Source of the DNA: Rhodamnia argentea
Taxonomy: Eukaryota; Streptophyta; Magnoliopsida; Myrtales; Myrtaceae
DNA length: 64,000 bases
NCBI RefSeq assembly: GCF_020921035.1
Contig: NC_063156.1
Span: 29,932,283-29,996,282, forward strand
Direction of reading: 5' to 3'
This document shows, in pieces, positions 48,117 to 59,550 of the stretch. Made by a program: the position numbers and the translations under genes. How positions within the stretch are numbered: the first letter of the stretch is position 1; every line of letters begins with the position of its first letter. The notes beneath the pieces are model-generated. The model did not search any database. It saw only the letters and a list, made by a program, of their open reading frames with translations, and was not told the DNA's origin.

Positions 48117-50639
48117 TGAATAGTGCCAAATCTGAACCGCGATTGCTCAAACGTGCAAAGTGCTAAGTGCTAAGTGCGTCAAAATTGCGCAATTACATGT
48201 GTACCCACACGCGTGTATAGTGGGGTCTATCCCACTTGTCTATTTCTTTATTTTGAAAGGCTATAATAACTTTCTAACTAATAAAGAGACTTGCACTCAT
48301 CTTTCTATCCTATGTGGAATTATAAAGGCAACTTTTTATTTTGTTTGTTTTACAAACAAACTTCAATAATGGAGAGTCCCCATGGACAAAAAGAAGGTTG
48401 AGGCCCGTTGACACTTAAACTTTCACTAACCTTTTTCATCATTTATTTTGCATAAAAAATCAAGGATTAATTTTAGTCCTTACCAAAAATAATTAAAGCA
48501 TTTTTGGCATTCATGCATAGTATTTTGCATTTATTTTGATCGGCGGCAGGAAATTAGAGCGAAATTGACGAGCGGTGGACCGGAGTCCATCAAGTAAAAT
48601 TCGGCCAGCTAGGGGACGATGTGCCGAAATTTGAGAGAGCATGAAGCGTATTCGCAGTTTGATTCAGCCCATTAAATTTATAATTAGGGAAAAAGGCTTC
48701 AGTTAAAGTCTACTAACGAAGAAAAGTCCCTAAATCAAGTCCATAGGAGTTCGAACCAGTCCACGAAAAAGGTAAAGCTTCGGCCTCGGTGTCGGATGAC
48801 AGAAATTTTGTAAAGGCCAGAGGCGTTCCATACATTGCCATTAGAGACTAGCGAGGGGGAAAAGAAGAAATAGAGAGAGAACTTTTCTCTCTCCGCGGTG
48901 GTCTTGCTCATACGTTCAAGAGGCACTGACAAGTGCCTGATCAAGCCGTAATAATCATTCTACCACAAACCATCCGCAGGTGACCTCATTACGTGTAGGG
49001 TGGCTTTAGTCCGTGAGCAGCTTTCATGTCAACGTCGTCGTTGCCAGAAGCTGAGTTGTGAAGGCCTGAAAGTTCAGCCGGGAACCTCACCGAAGCCATC
49101 GCCGCCGCTCACCGTTGCTAGTCACGCGTGTGCTTCGGTGTGTACGATGTATGGGTTCTTCGGCACTCTCTTCAGCAAATTGAGAACGCCCTTCGTGTGG
49201 CCATCCCGGGAACACCTCTCATCGTGAGCAACAACAGTTGCCACCATACGCCATCCTCAATCCGCAAGACCATCCACATGAGCTTCCTAGCCAATCGGTC
49301 CAAAGTCCCGAGCTTGGTCGTCAAATTTCGTGCGAAGTTCAAATTTGAAAAATTTGGATTTAGGTAATTTTCTTATTCTAGATTAATTAGAATATCGCAT
49401 TGCCTAGGCAATTCGAATATTTGGTTGATTATTTTGGTATAAAGTACGGATTACATTGCATATTCTAAGAAATTCTTTGCAAGATTAGAATATTCAGTTG
49501 TTCATCCAAGATTGATGTATATCCAAATTGAATATTCTTGAGAAGTCTTGTAATTATCACTTGATTGCATATTGGAATATATCGTTTGCCTAATTAGAAC
49601 GAATTTGAAAATTTTTGAATATAATATTCACAATCTAATCGATTAGGAAAATTTTTTAATCTGCAACCGTATACATGGAAATAAGTCTATCTATTAGGAT
49701 TTAGATAGAATTATCTTCATAGCGGGTATTTCAAATTTTAGGGTCGATGATTTAGATCAAAATTTAATTCGAAAGAAATATTGGTAATTATCTTTTAATT
49801 AAAATTTTTTGCAATTTGAATTTAAGTTCACTCATAAAAACCGAAAATCACAAAAAAGATTAATCATGGCTCACTTTTCTTTTAATTCATCTCATGAATC
49901 AATGAAATTTTTAAAAAAAAAATAGTAGGAAGATATAGCTTCTTATAAACCCCATCTCATTATTTTTCTTTTAGAAGATAAGATTTTCTAGAAGTCTTAT
50001 CTAATGGATCATGTTCCTTAAATAAAACTCTTTTGAATCCATTCTAATCTTAAAACATGTAGACATAGGCTTAATGCAAATTAAATCCAAAACCTTCAAG
50101 ATGATCTTGAACCAATTCAATTAATTTTAAATTTAAAAAATTACACAAAAATACAAAAAAAAAAAATCATAAAAAGAAAACCCAAAAAAATTGCACCTTT
50201 GAGCTCCAAATCATAGTTCATCAAAATTGTCAAATTGAACATTTTTCATGCAATTGTTACCGTAATGGCATTAATTAAAGGATTAATGTAACCAAGTCTC
50301 TAAACTCCGATTTGTAGAAATTAAATAGTTTTCTCCCGCTATTTTATTTAGGTTTCTAATCAACCTACAAAAAAAAAAAATGATTAGTGGCAGCTTCAAA
50401 AAATTAAAACTCTTTTGCAAGATAATAATTTGAACCGTAAGTCACGATTTGGTAAAACTTCGAGCTAAGTTAATTAATTTGATAATCCATTAACCTATAA
50501 TTAGAAAAACTCGAATTTTAGATCGTGAAAACCGACAAGGCCATTGATGAGTGGCCCCTTCCGATGAATGTGAGCGAGCGGCACTCATTCCTTTAGCAAA
50601 GCACCACCGCCGATTTACGGAGGGATACTCCAAGTGAGA
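47481..50639. other. Non-coding filler, probably old insertions in the gypsy element
   Basis: No coding frame was recognised over 3.1 kb. The block separates the RT and RNase H parts of what may be one plus-strand gypsy element. It contains repeated TTCGGACAT/ATGTCCGAA words at 47780-47870, an AAT/ATT palindrome at 48045-48115, and AT-rich tracts from 49370 to 50480. Confidence 0.4.
48045..48115. repeat. (AAT)n(ATT)n palindromic microsatellite
   Basis: A run of AAT units passes directly into ATT units, so the two halves are exact reverse complements and could form a long AT hairpin of about 30 bp stem. It is non-coding. Confidence 0.93.
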
Positions 50640-51070
50640 GGCACCGCTGACTGCATTGTCGAAGAAACATTGGTCGGGGACTTGGGATGAGGAGTGCATG
50701 GAAGAACCTCTCCTACTCCTGGGAGTTACAAAGTTGTTCGAGGTGCATCCAGACGCTTCGGACATCACACTAGAAGGTGTCCTGGTGCAAGATGACCACC
50801 CAGTGGCTTATGAGGGTCGGAAGATGAATACGAACGAGCAGAGGTGCACCATCAAGGAGAAAGAGCTGTTGGAGATCATACCCTGCTTCCCCAGTGTGGA
50901 AGCACTACTTGCTAGGATCCAAATTTGTGCTCGAGACTTGCAATTTGGACTCCACCTCAATTTTCTTTGGCGTAAGTGTCAAGATACCTTGTGGGCTGGT
51001 TACCTCGGATGGCGAGGTCCTTAAACAAGGTCACTATTTGCCAAATAATGGAGGAGGATGCGATGATCTA
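50640..51070 (+). mobile_element. Ty3/gypsy RNase H fragment
   Basis: The plus frame reads TWDEECMEE, then LFEVHPDASDITLEGVLVQD, HPVAYEGRKMN and EQRCTIKEKELLEII. A frameshift follows, then WKHYLLGSKFVLET. This is the RNase H region of gypsy polyproteins (FEVHTDASD..IGGVL.QDGHPVAYESRKL ... W.HYLLG.KF). Part of the segment between the RT and RNase H is deleted after DEEC. It is decayed and non-functional. Confidence 0.88.
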
Positions 51071-51948
51071 CACCTGGATGTGTCGGAGTGAGGCGAGCTG
51101 CGGTTTCTCTCTACCTTTGCCTAGTTCTCGCTCTCTATTGACAGAACCTGGTCTTAACACTGACGTGGTGCTCACAGACCAGCTCCTTACCACTGTAAAA
51201 CTGGTGGACAGTGATGAGACCTAAATCCATTGATGATGAGATCCGTGAGTTCGAAGAGGAAGGTGAGGAGATCGGAGGCAGAGAGATGACCATGGTTACG
51301 ATGAATGATGTGATGGCGTAGTGATTTGTCATTTTTTTGCATAACAAAATGACAATGTCTGCACACTTCTATACATTGCAAAACAATGCGTCTAAGATGT
51401 CTGGTTACATCTCGGGAAGTAAACCGCGTATGGAGTTTGTTTAGTCAAGCAAGCAAGCCATTACAGGTGTAACTTTTACAATAAATAGACCGTGCTCATT
51501 CAACTAGATCCCAACATATGAAGAAATGTTATCCTCAATCAAAGCCTTGGGCTGTCTCCCCAGTGGGCAAATATCGAAACAAAAACTTAGAAGGGAAAAC
51601 AGAGTGCAAATTCCACACTACAGTCATCATCTTAACAGGAGCTGAATCTTGTCATATATTGTCTGCACAGGCGAAAATCATGCTATATTCGGCTAGTTGG
51701 TAGTTCACTCATATACAACAAAACAATATTATATAAAGGAAAGAGAAACAAGGTACTTTACCTGATAATAACAATCACAATTCCTGAGAATGTACAAACT
51801 GTAATTGCCCCCAAAAAATTAACCAGACAATCATATCCCATAGGAGACACCAACAGTTTTCTTATTGCAATTGCTGAGAAAGTACTCATTTCTCCATGGT
51901 CACGACAGGGATATGTACACCAATGTTCAATTCACAGGCATGAAAAAC
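51071..51948. other. Intergenic / gypsy remnant tail
   Basis: Beyond the RNase H fragment no integrase was recognised. The right portion should hold the amidase 3'UTR. Confidence 0.4.
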
Positions 51949-54900
51949 TCACAGAAGCAGCTGCCTTGGAGGGTATTTTTTTGATTGTGCATTCGGAGTC
52001 CAATCATTTGGTCCCGTATCGTTTATAGGTGGTCGCTGCTTGTGATGATCAGTGACTGACTGATAAGCTATTGCCAGTGCTAAAGCCTACAAGAGAATTC
52101 AACATATTCTGAGTACCCAGCACTAACAATGCAACTCTAGTTTTTGTGCCAATGATCCTCAACTTCTCTGAATGTACAACAATATCTTGAATCCAGTGCC
52201 ATCCAGTTAAATTCTTATAAATAGGCGCCCAGGAGTTTTTTTTTTTTTTTCAAATATCAAAAAGTTGACGAGATTTCCAACTTTCACCTCATCTGGTCCT
52301 CCTAGGAGCATCAAAACCGTCATGAGGAGCTAACTTTACTAGCTCACTAACCCGAAAAAACACAAGGAAAAAAAAAACACAATATCCACCTGAAACCTCT
52401 CTTGACCCCTAATGAAAAAGAAAACTTACAATGTGATCCTTTTGAGGAGGAGCATATATGCCAGTTGTGACGGTCGTTCGTCGTCTCGTGCCACTAGGAG
52501 GTGAAGCAGATATGTTAGCATACCCGGTTGGAACAACAATTACAGGCACTCCCACCAGATTTCCCAGACAAACTTTCTCCCAGTCCGTTGCATTTCCAAT
52601 GAAAGCATCAACATTGAAGCTTTCTCTTACTTCTCTAATCAACTTTCCTCTAGCTCTTTGTGCCTGAGGAGAGAATGGCTCACTTTTTACGACAAAGGAG
52701 TTTAACAACACGAATTCAGATTTACCGTGATTAAAGTGGGTCATTCCAGTGTGGTAACATAGCATAATGGCTTAGTTCATTCTGGTACGGCAACCACCCA
52801 ATCAATCAATACTGGACAATGAAAAACATCTGGACTACATGCTGTTTGCCGAGTCCTAGATGAAGAAACCTACAGCAAGATCTAATCAAGAAAGAGGATG
52901 ATATTCCGGGAATTAACTTTGTCGTGGTTGTATATACCTCATTGTTCAAACAACATTCACCTCGAAACTGAAACATACCAAGCATGCGGGAAGCTATTTA
53001 ACTAATGTAAGCCCACATAATCAATTTCATTTGTCAAACGGCACTAGAAGTTCATGATTCCGCATAGGACATGGTATGCTACCCTATCATAATGTAGTTC
53101 GTGCAAATCCTTACATTGATAGAACAACCGCATACTGCTCGCTCAAAATTGAGGCTTCATTGTATGGCATTTCATTTGCCGTTAGTGGTTGTTTCTTGCT
53201 TTGAGTTGGACCAAGCTAATAATGCAGCTTATAATTTGCATCTATCCTCGAGGGAGCCACACTCATGGCATCAAAACATTTGGTGGCATCATGCCTGAAT
53301 CTTGGCAGTGTCTACGAACACTCGCAATCATTCTATCTATTGAACATACAGCATATAATACATTTTAAACGTTCACTCATCTAAGAAAACAAGTCAGAAA
53401 GGGTTGATCTGGTTTGCTTTGATTGATTGCAGATTAAGATATCTTTGCCCAATAGAAAATACCCACCAAGCCCCACCGAACCAACACAATTTGAAGTCTA
53501 GCAAAAACAGATCTCCCAATTATTGGCATTAATTCGACCGAAAACATAAATTATCTGCTTTCAAATGTTCTACATTTGTCAGCCTAAAGCTTATCCACTC
53601 AGGGGATCCCAGAGAAAAAATCCACCACATCGTCTTCCATTGAAAATATGCTTGGCAATTTAGAGCATTACTGCAAGTAATCAAGCATGGATACTTGACC
53701 CAATCATTTCATGATCCATACCCAACATATCACACTTAAAAGATCATCAGTTATAACCAGTTTTCCAACATGCAGCCTGCTATGTAGACCACTGGGACCT
53801 CTGACAAGTCATCATTACGATTTAAAGTAACTACCAATTCAGAATTCCAAACAGTTCATCTTAAAAAATTCCATCATCAGGCTAATTACAGTAATTGGTT
53901 TATTCACTCGGGTATGTATTTGCTATATTTGGAACCAAACTCTTGAATGAAGTAAACGCTCGAGCTTAGATTAGTAGTATGATCAGCAATAAAAACAAGT
54001 GGCAAACCTGCACATAGTCCACAGCGGGAACCACACGTGCACGGCGCAGTTCAACAGGCCATTGTTCTTGAGCTTCGTATTGATCATCCTTTCCCAAACG
54101 TTGCCACTCATCAAAGTGAGCCAACATATCCACATCCATTGTGAAGTTCAAGATGCCTTGAACAGAATCAACAGTGTAATTTAATCTGAAGGGAACCATA
54201 GTAACTCCCTTTGAGGAAAGAACTTGAACGACCTGCAATGAGAGAGAAATGAGAAGGGAAGAGGGGGGTTGGTGGGGTGGGGTGGGGTGGGGTGGGGGTG
54301 GGGTTGTTCATAGCTCAGGGGTTATTTTAACTGAGAAATATCAAGTTCCATGTTCATGTCCCTAAAGAAACCAAGAAAACAATGACCTCCATCTCAGCAT
54401 CATCGAGGTATCCAACAGTAAGCTTTGTAATGTCTACTGTGAATGGATTATCAAGGGGAATGTCTCTGGATGAGGGATCATCTGGATCCCTTCCTCTAAT
54501 AGCATCAAGAATAATAGTGCAGTCTGCTGCACTCCGACAGAATGGACCAAGCTTATCCTGCCATGAATTAGATATGTCATCATTGTCAACCTCACGTAGG
54601 AACAATCCAGGATGACAATAAGAAGTTACCAAGCTTTCAGATATGCTCATGACACCAGTTCGTCCAACTGCACCAAATGTTGGGCGTAATGCTGTCACAC
54701 CACAACGGGCAGCTGGATAGGTAATGGATCCAGCTGTCTCAGAACCAATAGCAAAAGGGACCATACCTGTTGAAGAAAAGACAGTCAATGTCAAAAGAAT
54801 CTTCATTTATGTCATCCAAACTTTTTATAGCTTTGTCAAATTTATTTTTTGTCCACGAGCACACAGTGGTACCGTGGCAGAGGAAATTGTTGCTGAACAG

Positions 54901-57102
54901 GAACAACCGAGAGAAGAAGTGAAAATGAACCTGCTGAAGTGCAAGCAGCAGGCCCGGCTGATGAGCCAGTTGAAAACTCTTCAATGTTCCATGGGTTTCT
55001 TGTCCTTCCGCCAAACCAAATATCATCATATGCCAGAGAGCCAGAGACAAGCTTTGCAACTAGAACCGCCCCAGCTGACCTCAACCTATATTCAGCAGAC
55101 TCACCCCATAACATCTATCATGATTTACCATACAACAACGCCGGATAACTGAAGCACCTTAAGTACCTCTGATAGACCCATGCATCGATGTCAAGAACCT
55201 GATCCTTAAAACTCGTTGAACCCCAAGTGGTGTGGTATTCAGGTACAGCGATTATGTCCTTCAAACCATAAGGAATCCCGTGGAGAGGACCTACAATGCA
55301 CATGATCACATCTAAGTTGCTGCTGTGACAGAACAACGATTTTGACGCGTCAATAATAGGTTCTACTGTGTCCCATCTCTCAGATATTGAAGTAGAGAAG
55401 CAAATATAAACTGCCAAATGCATTTTGCAAATTGTCAGTGTTAGGTTATGGTAAGTACTCTAACAAGAAAAATACCCAGATCTACTCCCTGAGCAAGCAA
55501 CTCATCAGCCCTTTTTGCTTGTGCATATGCTAATTCTTCAGTGTAAGACACCACAGCTTCAAGAATGCCATTATACCTGATGGCATTTTTAAAAAGAAAA
55601 CATTACATAACTTCAGCAGGCATCCTCAAGATGATATATACAGGATTACCTTCTCAATCTCTCAAGGAAAAGTCGAGTAAGCTCCTCAGAAGTAATTTGT
55701 CTTGTCCTAATAAGTTCCCCAAGTTCAAGAACCTGCATAGTGCCCAAGAAAGCTATCACCAAATTCGATCGCAGACTTTGTGTTGAAGTGTGAAATTGAG
55801 TTTGCTCAACAAAACCTACACTCATGAAGGCAATATCTTCGTTGCTTCCTGGTCTTTGTATACCAGATGGCACAGGATGTGTGAATCTCCTATTTATGCC
55901 ATCCGGCTGTTCAGATCCCCAGTTGGGATCAAAAACCAAACAAGAGGGATTCTGCAAACCTCCATCAACAGAAGCCACAGATTTTCTGTTGGCCCTGATT
56001 ATGGGAATATTGAACTCTTCTGCACCCTTTGCGACCTCCAGAATCTAATGGAGAAGAAGTATGATAAGTAAGATGCAAATGTGGCTTCGCCAGAGATTGT
56101 TAATCCTCAAGGTCAAAGAAGAGTCATTAATCTATTTACTCTAAATCAGTACCTTATTGTCGGTGAAGAAATCTGCATCCAATATTTTAAATGCATGCCT
56201 AAGCGATGAAGCTTCACTGTTCTGTTGAGGACATTGACTTATCTTACTCTCCTGATCAAGGAAATAAGGAGGAGCCATTATGCTCGAGAAATGAGTGGAT
56301 TCGATAGAATGAACGGCTTATACATTGTCCTTAGCAAGAGTTACCTTTAAGCAAAAGGTATCAATAGGAATCCGAACTTTCTGACAACACATTTTTCAGA
56401 TTAGTTTATAGGTTCTCATCTGCTTTAAAGATGTCAGGGTAGGCTATTCTGGAAAGCTAGTAACAAATAATGTGTTTGAAATGCAGAAACCCATACATAT
56501 TGTGAAGTGAGCTTGATGAATGGGCAACTATAGTTCAAAAGGCATGCGGGCAGGTATTATTATCTTGCATTCTCATTTCACACGAGGGAAATGCACGCAG
56601 AACTACTCACAACAAAGAGCTAGAGGTACTTCTTGAGCGGAAAGAAAGCATTATAAGAATCAGGATCATGGGTTACGATCTAAACTGCGAGTCGTTCAAC
56701 TTAGAAGTACTGAGAAATAAGAAGATTGACCAACCCCGAGTACATGTATATAGGCAAGGCACAACATAACGGACAGGAAGCAAATCAGTTTGCTAATGAA
56801 AGAGAGATCCAGTACCGCCATCCTTATCTTTGCACGCCAATCATCAATCAATCGGCCAAATGAAAAGGGGTACCACACCATACCATGTCCAAGGACGTCA
56901 GGGCAGCTAAAATTCGGTGGGATGGCGACGGAGTCGAGCTGGTGAGACAGTGAGCAGCAATGGGGTTTTGAAACTGGTCGCGGTGGGGAGCGACCGCCGC
57001 AGCACCGCCGCAGCACAAGAATAGGGAGAGACAGAGACCAACGCGCGGCAGAACCAGCGCCGTCACGCCGGGACACTTGCCTCGAAGGAGAAGCGTCGCC
57101 AT
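51949..57102 (-). CDS. Amidase-signature family hydrolase
   Basis: Ser-Ser-Lys amidase, in the plant group annotated as amidase or GatA-like protein. Exons, high to low: 56884-57102, 56153-56251, 55820-56044, 55650-55732, 55476-55576, 55167-55290, 54931-55085, 54630-54766, 54387-54557, 54008-54232, 52430-52663, 51949-52086. Phases agree and give about 636 aa. The catalytic triad is visible: Lys253 in HGIPYGLKD, cis-Ser325 in FSTGSSAGPA, and nucleophile Ser349 in GSETAGSITYPA; spacing of 24 between the serines is that of the family. The core (ELGELIRTRQITSEELTRLF to GIYAPPQKDHIALALAIAYQ) is complete. The donor after FMS (AGT|GTAGGT) restores the conserved FMSVLELGELI join. Exon 1 (73 residues, hydrophobic, arginine-poor start MATLLLRG) is the least certain part; it was chosen by phase and donor. 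The substrate is unknown; hydrolysis of a small or fatty amide is a family-level inference. Confidence 0.93.
54262..54304 (+). repeat. G-rich (GGGGT)n tract in amidase intron
   Basis: GGGGTGGGGTGGGGTGGGG-type repeats lie in the intron between the exons ending at 54387 and 54232. At least six G-runs of four or more on the plus strand satisfy the G-quadruplex pattern. Because the gene is on the minus strand, the transcript is C-rich here. Confidence 0.9.
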
Positions 57103-57499
57103 TCTTCGGACAACAATGTCGCGGTGATTATGGGCGCAATTTCTCTCTCCTCCCTCGAATTTCGATGATGTCTATCAGTCAACGCCAGACAAATTGGGAT
57201 CCTTAGCCGCATCCATACGGAAGGCAGAGGGAGGCCGTCGGGTCCAACCGGGGATTTTGTTTCTTCTTCTCTATCTTTTTCCCACATAAAACAAAGTTTG
57301 CCGCTTCTCTCTAAACATGCATATTCCAACCTTCTAGGATGAGGCAGATATGTCAAAAGTTGGACGTAGCACTCGTTAGGCCTCCCAAACAAATGAAAAT
57401 GCCGACATGGAGCCATGCGCATATTAATGTTGGCTAGTATTCTTGGCGTAAGAAGAACAACTTTTTCTAAAGCGGGCCAATGGGCCTTATACATTTGTA
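57103..57499 (-). promoter_or_regulatory. Amidase upstream region
   Basis: About 400 bases separate the predicted amidase start from a MITE. The part nearest the start codon is GC-rich with TTCTTCTTCTC tracts on the plus strand. It must hold the 5'UTR and core promoter, but no specific element was assigned. Confidence 0.45.
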
Positions 57500-57896
57500 G
57501 GGAAAAGTACACTAGAAGTGTCATAACTTTTGTACGGCGTTCACTTGAGTGCCATAACTTTCAAAACGTTCACTTAAGTGCCATAACTTTTAAAAATCAT
57601 GCACTTGAGTGCCATGTTGACGTGGCATTTGGAAAGGCTGACGTGGCAATCGGAAAAGTTACTGTAGACGTCGGAAAAGTTATTATAGAATGCGCGGAAA
57701 AGTTACTGTAGACGCCGGAAAGATAACGTGGCACGTTGAAAAAGTTCTTGTAGCACTCAAGTGAACGATTTTGCTCCGACGTAACACTCAAGTGAATGAT
57801 TTTTGAAAGTTATAGCACTTAAGTGAACGTTTTGAAAGTTATGGCACTCAAGTGAACGCCGTACACAAGTTATGGCACTTCTAGTGTACTTTTCCC
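57500..57896. mobile_element. Palindromic Mutator-like MITE, copy 1
   Basis: A 397-bp non-coding element starts GGGAAAAGTACACTAGAAGTG and ends with its complement, CTAGTGTACTTTTCCC. It is flanked by a perfect 10-bp target-site duplication TACATTTGTA (57490-57499 and 57897-57906). The arms are long inverted repeats built of GTTCACTT(G/A)AGTGCCATAACTTT units. The middle repeats GGAAAAGTTACTGTAGACG-like words. The 9-10 bp duplication and long terminal inverted repeats fit non-autonomous Mutator-like elements. There is no transposase. Confidence 0.9.
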
Positions 57897-57906
57897 TACA
57901 TTTGTA

Positions 57907-58745
57907 TATTGATAAGACCATTCACTATTTCTTGAAGCTCGATCTCTCCCCCGGATGAGCCATATAGCCAAGTTCAATCGGTTAGAACCTTTGCCTGTCA
58001 AGGCGGAAGCTGCGGGTTCGAGTCCCGTCGATCCCGATGGAATCCAATCCAATATAAGTTAAGTACATAAAGAAGGTGGATCTTACTCGATTTTTATATG
58101 ATACGCTACAAAATTATCCCGATATCGTGATTGGAAGTTTCTTTGATACTGATAACAAGCTAAAAAAGCCCTAACTATTTGATTAGTAAAGGGTTTTTCC
58201 CTTACTAGTCAAGGGGCGCTAATCGGAAAGAAGATTCATTGAGAGAGCGGGAAGATTAAAAAGAGCAGAACATATTTGATGATAACGAGAGAGAGTGCCA
58301 AGACGACCGACTTTCCTATCCTAGACTAGCCTTATAGAAGGAAGGGAAACTAGGTTGGTGAAAGCAATGAGACCGCTTACGAGAGCAAGGGATGATTGAA
58401 CAGTTATCAAATCTTGAACATGAACAAGGGTAGGAGCGATTAAGCTCAAACAATTCCGTCTTTAGATGAAAGATAGGGAAAGCGTCTCTTAGGAAAAGAG
58501 AAATCGCATAAAATGAGTTTGAAGGGTGAGATCGCCGGGGTATTAACAAAAGAGAGGGTCGAAGAAAAGAAAAAAGCCCAAATTGCTCAACTACTCTCTT
58601 CCGGTCTTCCACTCTCTGACTTTAACTCTAGTTACGTACTAGACTCGAGTGGAATCGCTAGACGGTCCCGCATCAAGATGAGTATAAGACAACTGTGGAA
58701 AGGAAGATTCACATGACGGCAGTATGGGATCTCCGGAATAAAACC
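57907..58745. other. Organelle-like insertion (candidate NUMT) with no intact gene
   Basis: Composition and texture change here: mixed, moderately GC, purine-rich sequence of the kind found in plant mitochondrial spacers. It includes a tRNA-Asp-like stretch at 57963-58036. No full organelle gene is present. The origin is inferred from the tRNA relic and general style, not from an alignment, and the right boundary with the copia fragment is approximate. Confidence 0.45.
57963..58036 (+). pseudogene. tRNA-Asp(GUC) relic, organelle type
   Basis: GTTCAATCGGTTAGAAC (D arm), CTGTCAAGGCGG (anticodon loop GTC with 3' stem), GCGGGTTCGAGTCCCGT (complete T arm) and CGATCCCG (3' acceptor strand) follow the chloroplast/mitochondrial trnD layout. 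The 5' acceptor strand (expected GGGATCG) is absent and the 5' anticodon stem reads TTTGC, which does not pair with GGCGG. It is therefore not a functional tRNA. Confidence 0.6.
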
Positions 58746-58759
58746 ACTTAAAGATCAGT

Positions 58760-59550
58760 AAAGAAAGAGACATGAGTATTAGAAGATTCGAAGGGATGAG
58801 AATATCTTATGCTCCCAAACTGAAACATGACGAGACACACAAAGATGGTTAGAGATAGGGTTCCAATATCTATGCCACTTGTGCTTAATACCATACCTAA
58901 GGACATAACATAAATGATCACATTCTTCTAGCTTCATGCATTCATGTGGAAGAGGATCTATAAAATAAGCACCATCAAATACTTGAAGACGATTGTAATA
59001 GGAAATTTTACCATGTAACCGCTCACAAGGAGAAATGTTGTCTTTGACAAGGGATGGGATACGTTTTACGGGGGGAAAAGTACACTAGAAGTGCCATAAC
59101 TTTTGTACGGCGTTCACTTGAGTGCCATAATTTTCAAAACGTTCACTTAAGTGCCATAACTTTTAAAATCGTTCACTTGAGTGCCATGTTGACGTGGCGG
59201 CCGGAAAAGGCGATGTGGCAAGTGGAAAAGTTCTTGTAGGCACCGGAAAAGTTCTTGTAGCACGTCGAGAAAGTTACTGTAGACACCGGGAAGGCGACGT
59301 GGCACGTCGGAAAGGCGATGTGGCAAGCCGGAAAAGGTAATGTAGCACTCAAGTGAACAATTTTGCTCCGACGTAGCACTTAAGTGAACGATTTTTAAAA
59401 GTTATGGCACTTAAGTGAACGTTTTGTAAATTATGGCACTCAAATGAACGCCGTACACAAGTTATGACACTTCTAGTGTACTTTTCCCTTTTACGGGTAT
59501 AAATAGCGGTGATAAGCTTCCCTTCGAAACTTTTCTAGACAAGATGCAGA
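58760..59550 (-). mobile_element. Ty1/copia integrase fragment, interrupted by a MITE
   Basis: The minus frame near 58780-59045 reads HGKISYYNRLQVFDGAYF, then LRYGIKHKWHRYWNPISN, HLCVSRHVSVWEHKIFSSL. These are the integrase C-terminal and following motifs of copia polyproteins (LRVFGC..., FLGYG...KGYRC..P.....VSRHV.F.EH). The reading is interrupted by the MITE at 59073-59488 and resumes at the distal side. Stops and missing catalytic domains show that it is dead. Confidence 0.75.
59073..59488. mobile_element. Palindromic Mutator-like MITE, copy 2, nested in copia
   Basis: A 416-bp relative of the 57500-57896 element has the same GGGAAAAGTACACTAGAAGTG termini and internal repeat units. It is flanked by a perfect 9-bp duplication TTTTACGGG (59064-59072 and 59489-59497). 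Removing it together with one duplication copy restores continuous copia-derived sequence. Confidence 0.92.

Noticed and set aside
48975..49370. Possible small gene with GC-rich open frames (FGTLFSKL..., SIRKTIHMSFLANRS)
   Set aside because: No frame shows a family motif, splice structure or complete gene layout; it lies in a block of decayed repeats.
55646..55978. Reading straight through from FMSVGFVEQ to VLELGELI in the amidase as one exon
   Set aside because: A GTAGGT donor after FMS and a GCAG acceptor before VLELG restore the conserved join; the read-through would insert an unrelated stretch.
57963..58036. Functional tRNA gene
   Set aside because: The 5' acceptor strand and half of the anticodon stem do not pair, so it is listed as a relic only.
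57500..59488. CRISPR-like or direct-repeat array from the recurring GTTCACTT(G/A)AGTGCC units
   Set aside because: Units are palindromic, adjacent and occur as mirrored arms of two MITEs with target-site duplications; there are no spacers, and the host is a plant.
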